NCBI RefSeq assembly: GCF_051650185.1 | Contig: NZ_JBOFIN010000131.1 | Coordinates: forward strand, 1-64,000 | Direction: 5' to 3' | Length of the DNA: 64,000 nt | Source: Scandinavium sp051650185 | GTDB lineage: Bacteria; Pseudomonadota; Gammaproteobacteria; Enterobacterales; Enterobacteriaceae | In this document: piece by piece, positions 26,539 to 34,774 of the stretch | Layout of the letters: every line of letters starts with the position of its first letter | Numbering within the stretch: position 1 is the stretch's first letter | Notes under the pieces: model-generated | What the model saw: the letters and a program-made list of their open reading frames with translations, nothing else | Databases searched by the model: none | What the model was told of the DNA's origin: nothing | Position numbers and translations under genes: made by a program

Positions 26539-28620
26539 ATGGAGAGCAAACGTCTGGACACTGCCGCGCAGGCGGCGGGCATCAGCCCAAGTTACATCAA
26601 TGCCCACGGCAAACCGCAGTCAATTGGTGCCGACACCAAACGACGTTTGCTCGACGCAATGCATCACAGTGCAACGGTCACGAAAGTGGCCGTCACGCCG
26701 GTGCCCAACGTGCTGGTTTTCACCCACGGCAAAAAAATGTCGCTGGCGGTGGAAGGCAACGGTGACTATCACTGGATGCTGACCACGGAAGAGGGCGCTC
26801 AACATCAGGGCAACGCCAGCGCGGGTAAAGCGCTGACGCTTCCGGCTCGTTTGCCAGAGGGGTATCACACGCTGACATTAGCCCAGAGCGAAAGCCGCTG
26901 GCACTGTCGGGTGATTGTTGCCCCTGAACGCTGCTATGAACCTCAGGCGTTAAAGCAGGGCAAAAAGCTGTGGGGCAGCTGCGTGCAGCTCTACACCTTA
27001 CGTTCTGAAAACAACTGGGGAATCGGGGATTTCGGCGACCTGAAAGTGATGTTGCCGGAAATCGCCCGCCGCGGCGGGTCATTCATTGGCCTTAACCCGA
27101 TTCATGCGCTTTATCCGGCGAACCCGGAAAGCGCCAGCCCGTACAGCCCTTCTTCGCGCCGTTGGCTGAACGTGATTTATATCGACGTGAACGCGGTCGA
27201 AGATTTCCGCCAAAGCAAAGAAGCGCAGGCGTGGTGGAAACTGCCGACCACTCAGCAGACGCTGAAATCTGCCCGCGATGCCGAGTGGGTGGATTACGCG
27301 ACCGTCACTATGCTGAAAATGACCGCGCTGCGCATGGCATGGAAAGGTTTCTCACAGCGCGACGACGACCAGATGGCGGCCTTCCGTCAGTTCGCGCTCA
27401 ATGAAGGGGAAAGCCTGTACTGGCAGGCGGCGTTTGACGCGCTGCACGCTTATCAGGTTAAAGAAGACGAGATGCGCTGGGGCTGGCCTGCGTGGCCGGA
27501 AGCGTATCAGGATATCGAAAGCCCGGAAGTGAAAGCTTTTTGCGAGAAGCATGCCGACGAAGTGGATTTCTTCCTGTGGCTGCAATGGCTGGCTTATTGC
27601 CAGTTCGCCGCCTGCTGGAACGAATGCCAGCAGTACGAGATGCCGATTGGCCTCTACCGAGATCTTGCGGTAGGCGTGGCGGAAGGCGGGTCTGAGACCT
27701 GGTGCGATCGCGAACTCTATTGCCTGAAAGCTTCGGTCGGTGCGCCGCCGGATATCCTGGGGCCGCTTGGGCAGAACTGGGGGCTGCCGCCGATGGATCC
27801 GCATATCATCACTGCGCGCGCCTACGAGCCGTTTATCGATCTGCTGCGCGCCAATATGCAAAACTGCGGCGCGCTGCGTATCGACCATGTGATGTCGGTC
27901 CTGCGTCTGTGGTGGATCCCCTACGGTGAAACCGCTGACCATGGCGCTTACGTCCACTATCCGGTGGACGATCTGTTATCGATTCTGGCGCTGGAGAGTA
28001 AACGCCATCAGTGCATGGTTATCGGGGAAGATCTCGGCACGGTGCCGGTGGAAATCGTCGGCAAACTGCGCAAGAGCGGCGTGTACTCCTACAAAGTGCT
28101 CTATTTCGAAAGCGATCATGAGAAGACGTTCCGTGCGCCAAAAGCCTATCCGGAGCAGTCGATGGCCGTGGCAACAACGCACGATTTGCCGACGCTCAGA
28201 GGCTACTGGGAAAGCGGGGATTTAACGCTGGGTAAAACGCTGGGCTTATATCCGGATGAAGTTATCCTGCGTGGCCTGTATCAGGATCGTGAACTGGCGA
28301 AGCAAGGTTTGCTGGAAGCGCTGCACAAATACGGCTGCTTGCCGAAACGCGCCGGGCATAAAGCCACGCTGATGAGCATGACCAGTACGCTGAATCGCGG
28401 CATGCAGCGTTATATCGCCGACAGCAACAGTGCGCTGTTGGGCCTTCAGCCGGAAGACTGGCTGGACATGGCCGGGCCGGTCAACATACCGGGCACCAGT
28501 TATCAGTATAAAAACTGGCGACGTAAGCTTTCCACGCCGATCGAAGCGATGTTCGCCGATGAGACGGTGAATAAGCTGATTAAGGATTTGGATAAGCGCC
28601 GGAAGGCTGCGGGGAAATAA
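26539..28620 (+). CDS. malQ: 4-alpha-glucanotransferase (amylomaltase) MalQ
   Basis: 693 aa (E. coli 694). GH77 enzyme that disproportionates maltodextrins, releasing glucose and lengthening chains for MalP. GH77 blocks seen: SPYSPSSRRWLNVIYIDV near 200, ALRIDHVMSVLRLWWIP (nucleophile Asp near 448), VIGEDLGTVP (acid/base Glu near 496) and TTHDLPTLRGYW (Asp near 548). The N-terminal 140 residues are the extra domain typical of enterobacterial MalQ. Confidence 0.96.
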   Translation: MESKRLDTAAQAAGISPSYINAHGKPQSIGADTKRRLLDAMHHSATVTKVAVTPVPNVLVFTHGKKMSLAVEGNGDYHWMLTTEEGAQHQGNASAGKALTLPARLPEGYHTLTLAQSESRWHCRVIVAPERCYEPQALKQGKKLWGSCVQLYTLRSENNWGIGDFGDLKVMLPEIARRGGSFIGLNPIHALYPANPESASPYSPSSRRWLNVIYIDVNAVEDFRQSKEAQAWWKLPTTQQTLKSARDAEWVDYATVTMLKMTALRMAWKGFSQRDDDQMAAFRQFALNEGESLYWQAAFDALHAYQVKEDEMRWGWPAWPEAYQDIESPEVKAFCEKHADEVDFFLWLQWLAYCQFAACWNECQQYEMPIGLYRDLAVGVAEGGSETWCDRELYCLKASVGAPPDILGPLGQNWGLPPMDPHIITARAYEPFIDLLRANMQNCGALRIDHVMSVLRLWWIPYGETADHGAYVHYPVDDLLSILALESKRHQCMVIGEDLGTVPVEIVGKLRKSGVYSYKVLYFESDHEKTFRAPKAYPEQSMAVATTHDLPTLRGYWESGDLTLGKTLGLYPDEVILRGLYQDRELAKQGLLEALHKYGCLPKRAGHKATLMSMTSTLNRGMQRYIADSNSALLGLQPEDWLDMAGPVNIPGTSYQYKNWRRKLSTPIEAMFADETVNKLIKDLDKRRKAAGK

Positions 28621-28625
28621 AAGAG

Positions 28626-28757
28626 TCAGCGGGCCGCGAAGATTTCGTAGGCCCGCGCAAACGAAGTGCCGCCGGGCGAAAATGCCTGATGGCGCTGCGC
28701 TTATCAGGCCTACAATACTGCACTTTGTAGGCCCGGTTAGCGAAGCGCCACCGGGCT
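28626..28757. repeat. REP/BIME-type repeat cluster after malQ
   Basis: Imperfect palindromes: GCGGGCC/GGCCCGC at 28628-28655, GCCTGATGGCGCTGCGCTTA to 28711, and GGCCCGGTTAGCGAAGCGCC to 28757. They share the GC...GATGGCG...CGC REP pattern in alternating orientation. They lie between the convergent malQ and nfuA. Confidence 0.75.
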
Positions 28758-28762
28758 TTCTC

Positions 28763-29338
28763 TTAGTAGTAAGAGTGCTCACCACGCTGGTGTTCGGTCA
28801 GATCGCGAACGCCTTTCAGTTCAGGGAATTCGGCCAGCAGCTGCTTCTCGATCCCTTCTTTCAGCGTCACATCCACCATTGAACACCCGTTACAACCGCC
28901 GCCGAATTGCAGGATCGCAAAACCTTCATCGGTGATTTCCATCAGCGATACGCGACCGCCGTGGCCGGCCAGCTGCGGGTTAACCGTCGCTTGCAGCATG
29001 TACTCAACGCGCTCCATCAGCGGGGCGTCGTCGGACACTTTACGCATCTTGGCGTTCGGGGCTTTCAACGTCAGTTGTGAGCCTAACTGATCGGTCACGA
29101 AGTCGATGTCCGCATCTTCAAGATACGGCGCGCTCAGCTCATCAACGTACGCGGTCAGCAGGTCAAATTTCAGGGCTGTGTCGGTGGCTTCCACCGCATC
29201 CGGCGGGCAGTAAGAAACACCGCATTCAGCGTTTGGGGTACCAGGATTGATCACAAATACGCGGATTTGTGTCCCTTCTTCCTGATTCGCCAGCAGTTTG
29301 GCAAAGTGCGCTTGTGCAGCATCGGAAATACGGATCAT
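28763..29338 (-). CDS. nfuA: Fe/S biogenesis protein NfuA
   Basis: 191 aa. An N-terminal degenerate A-type scaffold domain (about 1-95) is fused to a C-terminal Nfu domain with the cluster-binding motif GGCNGCSMVDVTL (CxxC at about 149-152). It carries and delivers [4Fe-4S] clusters to target enzymes under oxidative or iron stress. The older name gntY reflects its neighbour gntX. The gene ends in REP repeats. Confidence 0.96.
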   Translation of the reverse strand: MIRISDAAQAHFAKLLANQEEGTQIRVFVINPGTPNAECGVSYCPPDAVEATDTALKFDLLTAYVDELSAPYLEDADIDFVTDQLGSQLTLKAPNAKMRKVSDDAPLMERVEYMLQATVNPQLAGHGGRVSLMEITDEGFAILQFGGGCNGCSMVDVTLKEGIEKQLLAEFPELKGVRDLTEHQRGEHSYY

Positions 29339-29396
29339 AGCTTTGGCCTAATAGTTGACTACTTTAGTCGGTTATAATACGCCCATCACAGAGGGT

Positions 29397-30065
29397 CTAC
29401 AAGGTGCGACACAGGCACCATACCTGAACTGACGCGGCGCCGTTTTGCAAAAGCAGGCGGGAAAGCTCGGCTACGGTGGTACCGGTCGTGACGACATCGT
29501 CCACAAGGGCGATATGGAGACCCGCGACAGAAAATTCAAGCTGAAAGGCATTTTTCAGGTTCTGCCGCCGTAATCGGGCGGAAAGCTGATGCTGCGTGGC
29601 TGTCGGCCGTATCCGGCGTATCGCTTCTGGCTGATAACGAATGCCAAGCCAGCGGGAAAGGGGCTGGCACAGCAAGTCGGCCTGGTTGTAGCCTCGTCGC
29701 CAGTGACGGCGTTGCCACAATGGAACGGCGACCAGCAAATCCGCCGTTGGCTGTCGCTGCTTTATCCTCAGCAACAATAACCTGGCGAGAGCTCGCGTCA
29801 GCTCCGGCTTGTTACTGAACTTCCAGCGTTTGATCAGTGTGGAGAGCGGGGCGACGTAATCGTTGATCGTCACCAGCGATTGCCAGGGCGGCTCGTGCCG
29901 TAAGCATCGCCCACAAACAACCGTGTTGCTGGTGGCGGGCAATCCACACTGCGGGCAAAGCGAGCGGTTCGAACTCACTGCGCGAGTGCAGCGAGAGCAA
30001 ATGCCCCAGTGCGCCAGCGCTAACGGCATTTGGCATAGCCAGCACGAGCCGTGGACTGATAGCAT
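29397..30065 (-). CDS. gntX: phosphoribosyltransferase-like protein GntX
   Basis: 222 aa from the ATG at 30065, chosen because a very strong AAGGAGGGGGGAGAT precedes it and the protein then begins MLSVHGSCWLCQMPLAL like E. coli GntX (227 aa). An N-terminal zinc-ribbon-like region has paired cysteines (CWLC, CSRC, CPQCG, CGRC). The ComF-type phosphoribosyltransferase domain carries the PRPP loop LVDDVVTTGTTVAEL near 190. The family is linked to DNA uptake (ComF); a gluconate role is historical. Divergent from bioH. Confidence 0.93.
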   Translation of the reverse strand: MLSVHGSCWLCQMPLALAHWGICSRCTRAVSSNRSLCPQCGLPATSNTVVCGRCLRHEPPWQSLVTINDYVAPLSTLIKRWKFSNKPELTRALARLLLLRIKQRQPTADLLVAVPLWQRRHWRRGYNQADLLCQPLSRWLGIRYQPEAIRRIRPTATQHQLSARLRRQNLKNAFQLEFSVAGLHIALVDDVVTTGTTVAELSRLLLQNGAASVQVWCLCRTL

Positions 30066-30104
30066 ATCTCCCCCCTCCTTTTTGAAGAATGAGAACAATA
30101 GCTG

Positions 30105-30878
30105 ATGAACGACATCGGGTGGCAAACCAAAGGCGAAGGAAATACGCATCTTGTGCTGCTGCACGGATGGGGGCTGAATGCGGAAGTGTGGGATTGCATA
30201 ACCTCTGAACTCAGCTCGCATTTCACGCTGCATTTGGTCGATCTGCCAGGGTTTGGTCGCAGTCAGGGCTTTGGGGCGATGTCCCTGGAAGCGATGACGG
30301 AGACAGTGCTGGCAAAAGCGCCGGAAAAAGCCGTCTGGCTCGGCTGGAGTTTGGGCGGTCTGGTGGCAAGCCTTGCTGCACTTACCGCGCCTGAGCGAGT
30401 GCAGGCGCTGGTCACGGTAGCTTCCTCTCCTTGTTTCTGTGCCCAAACGGAATGGCCGGGAATCAAACCTGAAGTGCTTTCCGGTTTTCAGCATCAGCTG
30501 AGCGAGGATTTCCAGCGCACGGTCGAGCGCTTTCTCGCCTTACAAACGATGGGCACAGAGAGTGCGCGTCAGGATGCCCGAAAATTGAAAAGCGCGGTGC
30601 TGGTGCTGCCAATGCCCTCGGCGGACGTGCTAAACAGTGGCCTCGAAATCCTGAAAACGGCCGATCTGCGCGACGCGTTGACTACCCTAAAGATGCCGTT
30701 CCTGCGGCTGTATGGTCATCTCGATGGCCTGGTCCCGCGCAAGGTGGTGCCTCTGCTTGATGCCCTGTGGCCGCAAAGTCAGTCTTTCGTTTTCCCTAAA
30801 GCGGCACATGCTCCGTTCATTTCGCATCCCACCGAATTTTGTCAGCAGTTGCTGGCGCTCAGGCAGGCGATTCTCTGA
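30105..30878 (+). CDS. bioH: pimeloyl-ACP methyl ester carboxylesterase BioH
   Basis: 257 aa alpha/beta hydrolase that removes the methyl cap from pimeloyl-ACP, closing the BioC-BioH route to biotin. LLHGWGLNAEVW is the oxyanion region; GWSLGGLVAS holds the nucleophile (Ser about 82), YGHLDGLVPRK the Asp (about 207) and AAHAPFISHP the His (about 235). It diverges from gntX with 39 bp between starts. Confidence 0.96.
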   Translation: MNDIGWQTKGEGNTHLVLLHGWGLNAEVWDCITSELSSHFTLHLVDLPGFGRSQGFGAMSLEAMTETVLAKAPEKAVWLGWSLGGLVASLAALTAPERVQALVTVASSPCFCAQTEWPGIKPEVLSGFQHQLSEDFQRTVERFLALQTMGTESARQDARKLKSAVLVLPMPSADVLNSGLEILKTADLRDALTTLKMPFLRLYGHLDGLVPRKVVPLLDALWPQSQSFVFPKAAHAPFISHPTEFCQQLLALRQAIL

Positions 30879-30983
30879 TTTTTAAGGCAAACTGGCGAAA
30901 AATCCATTAACGGCAATACTTAGTGAGGCGCTGCATTTCGAACCGCAGCGTCCACATAAAATGGTCATATGGAGAGTACGGCT

Positions 30984-31253
30984 ATGAAATTTGCTTCAGG
31001 TATTGTTGCGGCACTGGTTATGGGTTCAATCTCTTTTGGCGCAATTGCTGCCAAAGAAATTACCAAAGAAGATCTGGCGAAAATGAATCTGACCAAAATT
31101 GGTTCGGTGACCACTTCGCGCACGACTTCGCCGATGGACGCTAAGCGCGATCTGTCGAAGAAAGCTGACGAAAAAGGCGGGAAGTATTTTGTGGTGATTG
31201 CGGGTGAGAAGAACGAGAAAAACGTTCACGCTAACGCAGACGTCTACAAGTAA
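30984..31253 (+). CDS. DUF1471 (YdgH/BhsA/McbA-like) periplasmic protein
   Basis: 89 aa from the ATG at 30984, preceded by GGAGAG with good spacing. A signal peptide (MKFASGIVAALVMGSISFGA, cleaved near AIA-AK) is followed by about 65 residues with the family pattern: LTKIGSVTTS..., then DLSKKADEKGGKYFVVIAG. Members are small periplasmic or surface proteins induced by stress and linked to biofilm or aggregation; this one has no assigned function. It is not part of the E. coli K-12 arrangement between bioH and feoC as I know it. Confidence 0.82.
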   Translation: MKFASGIVAALVMGSISFGAIAAKEITKEDLAKMNLTKIGSVTTSRTTSPMDAKRDLSKKADEKGGKYFVVIAGEKNEKNVHANADVYK

Positions 31254-31260
31254 AAGCAAA

Positions 31261-31280
31261 AAGCGGGCTTTGGCCCGCTT
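31261..31280. terminator. hairpin terminator (first copy)
   Basis: AAGCGGGC-TTTG-GCCCGCTT. On the minus strand it is followed by TTTTGCTTTT, so it best ends transcripts arriving from feoC; on the plus strand the tail is weak. The same 20 bases recur exactly at 31422-31441. Confidence 0.7.
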
Positions 31281-31295
31281 GAGAGTGATGACAAA

Positions 31296-31410
31296 CCTCT
31301 AACAAATGAAGATTTGTCAGAGGGTGTCTAATAAGAAACAAGGAAAATCAATTTATTGATTTTCGGCTGATAACCACAAAGAAGGAAAAACCACGCTTTT
31401 TCCTTCTTTG
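31296..31410. other. three further hairpins between the DUF1471 gene and feoC
   Basis: CCTCTAACAAAT/ATTTGTCAGAGG (31296-31323), GAAAATCAAT/ATTGATTTTC (31343-31364, perfect, 2-nt loop) and CAAAGAAGGAAAAA/TTTTTCCTTCTTTG (31377-31410, perfect 14 bp, 6-nt loop). No open frame is supported. Possible roles are transcription end, transcript stabilisation or a small RNA. Confidence 0.6.
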
Positions 31411-31421
31411 TCAGCAGTCTG

Positions 31422-31441
31422 AAGCGGGCTTTGGCCCGCTT
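31422..31441. terminator. hairpin terminator (second copy)
   Basis: Exact second copy of the AAGCGGGC-TTTG-GCCCGCTT stem of 31261-31280, now 8 bp from the end of feoC. Plus-strand tail CTTCATG, minus-strand tail CAGACTG; neither is T-rich. Confidence 0.55.
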
Positions 31442-31449
31442 CTTCATGT

Positions 31450-31689
31450 TTATGACTGAAGGACCCACCACTCCCGCACACAGGCTTTCCCTTCCGGACA
31501 ACTTTTACAACTGCCGCTCAGACAATCCGACACATCGTCCGTCACGCGCTTCGCTTTGCCCATCGCTTCCAGACGCAGCAACATGGCTTCAATCATCGGC
31601 TGCGGCGTGTGCAGGACGTGGCTGAGCTGTTGGGCTTCCATCCGACCTTGTAGCGCCAGCGTATCCCGCAGTTCAATCATCGAAGCCAT
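31450..31689 (-). CDS. feoC: ferrous iron transport protein FeoC
   Basis: 79 aa winged-helix protein (E. coli 78). A helix-turn-helix part (MIELRDTLALQGRMEAQQLSHV region) is followed by a loop with four cysteines, CLSGSCKSCPEGKAC, known to bind an Fe-S cluster in family members. It protects or regulates FeoB. Last gene of feoABC, 10 bp after feoB. Confidence 0.93.
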   Translation of the reverse strand: MASMIELRDTLALQGRMEAQQLSHVLHTPQPMIEAMLLRLEAMGKAKRVTDDVSDCLSGSCKSCPEGKACVREWWVLQS

Positions 31690-31699
31690 TGTGTACTCC

Positions 31700-34018
31700 T
31701 TAGTGGCAGTCGCCAGCCGGGCTGTTACAGCAGCTTTCGACCGTTTTGCGCGTCGCCAGCAAATTCACATTCACACGGCTACGAGCACGGCGTAGCAGGC
31801 CAATCACCACGACGTTAAACAGGACCACGGCCAGAATACAGACCAGGCTGTAGCGCGGATGCTGCTGGAAGCTGCTGATCTGATAGAACACCGTGGAGAG
31901 CGAGTAGGCGATATTCAGCCCCCATAGCACCGAGAAGCCCATCCAGCCGCGGCTCGACTCACGGGAAATCGCGCCCATCACCGAAATGCAGGGGATATAG
32001 AGCAGAACGAAAATCAGGTAGCTGTAGGCCGCCGCCGCGCTGCCAAATTTGCTGCTCATGACGCCCATTGCGCCGGTTGCCATTTCGCCGTCGCCTTTGC
32101 TGGCTTCGATTGGGTTAGCCAGCACGCTCAGGCTGAAGGTGTCTTTCAGGCTCTGCCAGGTTTCCCCTGCGGCGGCACCCAGTTCATCCAGCACGTTAAA
32201 CGTTGCCGGGTCGAACTCTTCCTGCTGGATATTTTCGGCGGTGTAAAGCGTGTTCAGCGTACCGACCACCACTTCTTTTGCCATTGCTCCCGTGAACAGG
32301 CCAACTGTCGCCTGCCAGTTATCTTCATGCACGCCAATCGGCTTGAACAGCGGGGTGATGACGCGGCTGACGGAGGCCAGGGCGGAGTCGTTGATATTGT
32401 CCGCCGCTTTACCGCTCAGCGTGAAGCTGTTTAATGCGCTGAGGAAGATGCTGACAATCACAATCACTTTACCGGCACGCAGGACAAAGCCTTTCAGGCG
32501 CTGCCAGGTTTGAATAATCAGGCTTTTCAGATGCGGCACGTGATAAACCGGCAGCTCCATCACAAACGGTGAAGCTTCCCCACGCATGATAGTGTGCTTG
32601 AGCATCAGGCCCGTCAGGATAGCCATCACGATGCCCAGGACATACAGCGAGAAGACCGCCAGGGCGCCTTCCTGCCCAAAGAACGCAGCGGCAAAGACGG
32701 CGAAGATCGCCAGACGCGCGCCACAGGACATAAACGGCGCCATCATGATGGTCATCAGGCGTTCACGCGGGGCATCCAGCGTGCGTGCACCCATCACAGA
32801 CGGCACGTTACAGCCAAAGCCGACAATCAGCGGCACGAAGGATTTGCCCGGCAGCCCCAGTGACTGCATCAGGCGGTCCATGACGAACGCCGCGCGCGCC
32901 ATATAGCCGGAATCCTCAAGGAACGAGAGGAACAGGTACATCATGCCGATTTGCGGTACCAGCGGCAGCACGGTGTTGATCCCGCCGCCAATCCCCTGCG
33001 CGAGGAAAATGGTCAGCCATTCCGGGAAGTGCAGGGTGGCGCCAATCCACTGAATGCCGTGGATAAAGATAGCGACAGAACCGCCGTCAAAGATGGGCTG
33101 TAGCGCTCCGCCGATGTTGATCGCCAGCAGGAACATCAAATACATCACGAAAAGGAAAATCGGCAGGCCGAGGAAACGGTTAAGAATGACTTTATCCACC
33201 GCCGTGGTAAACCGGCTCGGCTCGGCGGTGAGCGTGTTGCTGACTACATCGCACACGGCGGCGATGGTTTGATAACGGGCATCGGCAATGTGCAGCGCCG
33301 GATCGTCCATCTCGGTTTTCAGTCTCGCTTCTGCCGCTTCAAGCTGCTGCGCCGCTTCACCTGCGTAGTTGCGGCTGTAAATGTCACCTTCCAGCATTTG
33401 CAGGCCTAACCAGCGACGCTGCTTTAGCGGCATCTCCGGGCTGATAGCCTGCGCCAGCCAGTCGGCTTCACGCAGCAGCGGTTTGGCGTAATGCACCAGT
33501 TCGATATTGTCGTTGGCCTGATGGCGGTCGATGCTCATCTTCAGGGCTTCAATGCCGCGGCCACGGGTCGACACCAGTGGGATCACAGGGCAGCCAAGAC
33601 GCGCAGCCAGCGCATCCACTTCAATGCGAATTTGTTGCTTCTCGGCAATATCCAGCATGTTCAGCGCCACGATGCACGGAATGCCCAGCTCCAGCAGTTG
33701 CAGCGTCAGGTACAGGTTGCGCTCAAGGTTGGAGGCATCGACCACGTTAATCAGCAAATCGGCATCGCCACTGAGGATGTAGTGGCAGGCAATTTGCTCA
33801 TCCAGCGAGGTCTGTGAAGAGATGGTGGTCAGCGAATAGGTGCCTGGCAGGTCAACCAGCGTCACCTGATGGTCGGTGGTGCTGAACTGGCCTTCTTTAC
33901 GTTCAACGGTGACACCCGCCCAGTTCCCGACTCGCTGGCGCGCGCCGGTTAACTGATTAAATAAGGTCGTCTTTCCTGAATTGGGGTTGCCAATTAAGCC
34001 AATGGTTAATTTTTTCAT
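31700..34018 (-). CDS. feoB: Fe(II) transporter FeoB
   Basis: 772 aa (E. coli 773). An N-terminal GTPase (G1 GNPNSGKTTLFN at 10-21; G3 VDLPGTYSL near 55; G4 NMLD near 120) joins a long membrane domain with about ten helices and Gate motifs (GCNVPSVMGARTL near 405, IPCISVMGAISRE near 675). It imports ferrous iron across the inner membrane. Its start lies 29 bp after feoA. Confidence 0.97.
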   Translation of the reverse strand: MKKLTIGLIGNPNSGKTTLFNQLTGARQRVGNWAGVTVERKEGQFSTTDHQVTLVDLPGTYSLTTISSQTSLDEQIACHYILSGDADLLINVVDASNLERNLYLTLQLLELGIPCIVALNMLDIAEKQQIRIEVDALAARLGCPVIPLVSTRGRGIEALKMSIDRHQANDNIELVHYAKPLLREADWLAQAISPEMPLKQRRWLGLQMLEGDIYSRNYAGEAAQQLEAAEARLKTEMDDPALHIADARYQTIAAVCDVVSNTLTAEPSRFTTAVDKVILNRFLGLPIFLFVMYLMFLLAINIGGALQPIFDGGSVAIFIHGIQWIGATLHFPEWLTIFLAQGIGGGINTVLPLVPQIGMMYLFLSFLEDSGYMARAAFVMDRLMQSLGLPGKSFVPLIVGFGCNVPSVMGARTLDAPRERLMTIMMAPFMSCGARLAIFAVFAAAFFGQEGALAVFSLYVLGIVMAILTGLMLKHTIMRGEASPFVMELPVYHVPHLKSLIIQTWQRLKGFVLRAGKVIVIVSIFLSALNSFTLSGKAADNINDSALASVSRVITPLFKPIGVHEDNWQATVGLFTGAMAKEVVVGTLNTLYTAENIQQEEFDPATFNVLDELGAAAGETWQSLKDTFSLSVLANPIEASKGDGEMATGAMGVMSSKFGSAAAAYSYLIFVLLYIPCISVMGAISRESSRGWMGFSVLWGLNIAYSLSTVFYQISSFQQHPRYSLVCILAVVLFNVVVIGLLRRARSRVNVNLLATRKTVESCCNSPAGDCH

Positions 34019-34047
34019 ATTAATGAACTCGCTGTCTCTGGCAGGAA

Positions 34048-34275
34048 TTAACGGCTAAGCGCTTCTGTTTCAATCAGCGCCAGGTCTTTTTTGCGTAATA
34101 CGAGGCTGACGCGGCGAGTTTCAATATGCACAGGATCGCCAAGAGGGGCGACGCGAACCACATGAAAAGAGGACCCAGGCAACATGCCAAGGGAAAGTAA
34201 TTTCTGCCGGTAAGCCGGGCTAATGTCTGCAGAGAACCCGGTGATCTTCCACGTACTGTCTGGAGTGAATTGCAT
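34048..34275 (-). CDS. feoA: ferrous iron transport protein FeoA
   Basis: 75 aa from the ATG at 34275 (MQFTPDSTWKITGFSADISP), the E. coli length; the longer frame back to 34341 would run through the Fur box. SH3-like small cytosolic protein needed for FeoB activity, with the conserved block SLGMLPGSSFHVVRVAPLGD. First gene of feoABC, preceded by Fur and FNR sites. Confidence 0.93.
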   Translation of the reverse strand: MQFTPDSTWKITGFSADISPAYRQKLLSLGMLPGSSFHVVRVAPLGDPVHIETRRVSLVLRKKDLALIETEALSR

Positions 34276-34316
34276 AAGACCACTTTGAACGAAGGTTAAA
34301 TAATCAACACTTTTAT

Positions 34317-34335
34317 GATAATGAGAATGGTTTCC
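34317..34335 (-). promoter_or_regulatory. Fur box of feoABC
   Basis: GATAATGAGAATGGTTTCC matches most positions of the 19-bp Fur consensus GATAATGATAATCATTATC, with a near-perfect left half. It lies 42 bp before the feoA start. Fur repression of feo is established in E. coli. Confidence 0.75.
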
Positions 34336-34392
34336 ATCCACAATGTTTAAAATGTGACGAGATGTGCATTGGGCAATTAATTAGCAGACAGT

Positions 34393-34406
34393 TTGACCTG
34401 GCTCAA
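34393..34406 (-). promoter_or_regulatory. FNR-type site of feoABC
   Basis: TTGACCTGGCTCAA keeps the TTGA-N6-TCAA core of the FNR motif. Anaerobic activation of feo by FNR is known in E. coli. It lies about 125 bp before the feoA start. Confidence 0.5.
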
Positions 34407-34485
34407 CTTTTATTGAATTGAGTTAGCCGGGTCTACGTAGATGGTTTGTTAATTAATTGATAATCGAAAGCTTAAATATAGATGC

Positions 34486-34497
34486 GTAACCGGTTAC
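34486..34497. promoter_or_regulatory. perfect palindrome resembling a LacI-family operator
   Basis: GTAACCGGTTAC is a perfect 12-bp palindrome, nearly extended to 14 bp by its flanks. Its centre and TAAC...GTTA arms are like operators of LacI-family repressors. Which protein binds, and whether it serves feoA or the adhesin, is unknown. Confidence 0.35.
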
Positions 34498-34601
34498 ATT
34501 GGTTTTGTGATACCTGAATGTTGATCCTTCTATGCAGGTTGACTTACCAGCATGAAGTTGATAGCGCGATCAGTTCAGGAGCGGAGGCTCGCCACAATGT
34601 G

Positions 34602-34639
34602 AGACCAGGCGTAACGGTACCGCTACGCTTAAAAGGTCT
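34602..34639 (+). other. long hairpin upstream of the adhesin gene
   Basis: AGACC (34602-34606) pairs with GGTCT (34635-34639), enclosing GCGTAACGGTACCGCTACGC (34609-34628), itself an imperfect palindrome. TATTTAGG follows. It could be a terminator or attenuator for reading into the adhesin gene. Confidence 0.4.
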
Positions 34640-34774
34640 TATTTAGGATCTCTGCAAACTCAACTTCCACATCTTATCAAATTGAGGTTTAATTGCATCC
34701 TGCATTTAATATTCTTATGCCTGTTCATTCCTGTATTGCCAGAGATAGTTAGAATTTACGAAGAAATGATTACC

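Larger units (their letters stand above)
34276..34774. other. feoA-adhesin divergent region (499 bp)
   Basis: No gene is supported. It holds the Fur and FNR sites of feoA (34317-34406), a 12-bp perfect palindrome (34486-34497), a long hairpin (34602-34639) and an AT-rich approach to the adhesin start at 34775. The composition becomes clearly AT-richer toward the adhesin. Confidence 0.6.

Noticed and set aside
30066..30494. N-terminal extension of gntX overlapping bioH
   Set aside because: The extension runs antisense through bioH; the strong ribosome site and the family start place the gntX start at 30065.
31254..31449. CRISPR array made of the repeated hairpins
   Set aside because: Only one stem is repeated, twice, 161 bp apart, and there are no regular spacers or cas genes.
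34276..34341. 22-residue N-terminal extension of feoA
   Set aside because: It covers the Fur box, and the FeoA family starts at the ATG at 34275.
34682..34774. TTG start giving a longer adhesin with a second hydrophobic stretch
   Set aside because: The ATG at 34775 gives a clean signal peptide directly; the upstream part has no ribosome site and would place two hydrophobic runs in tandem.
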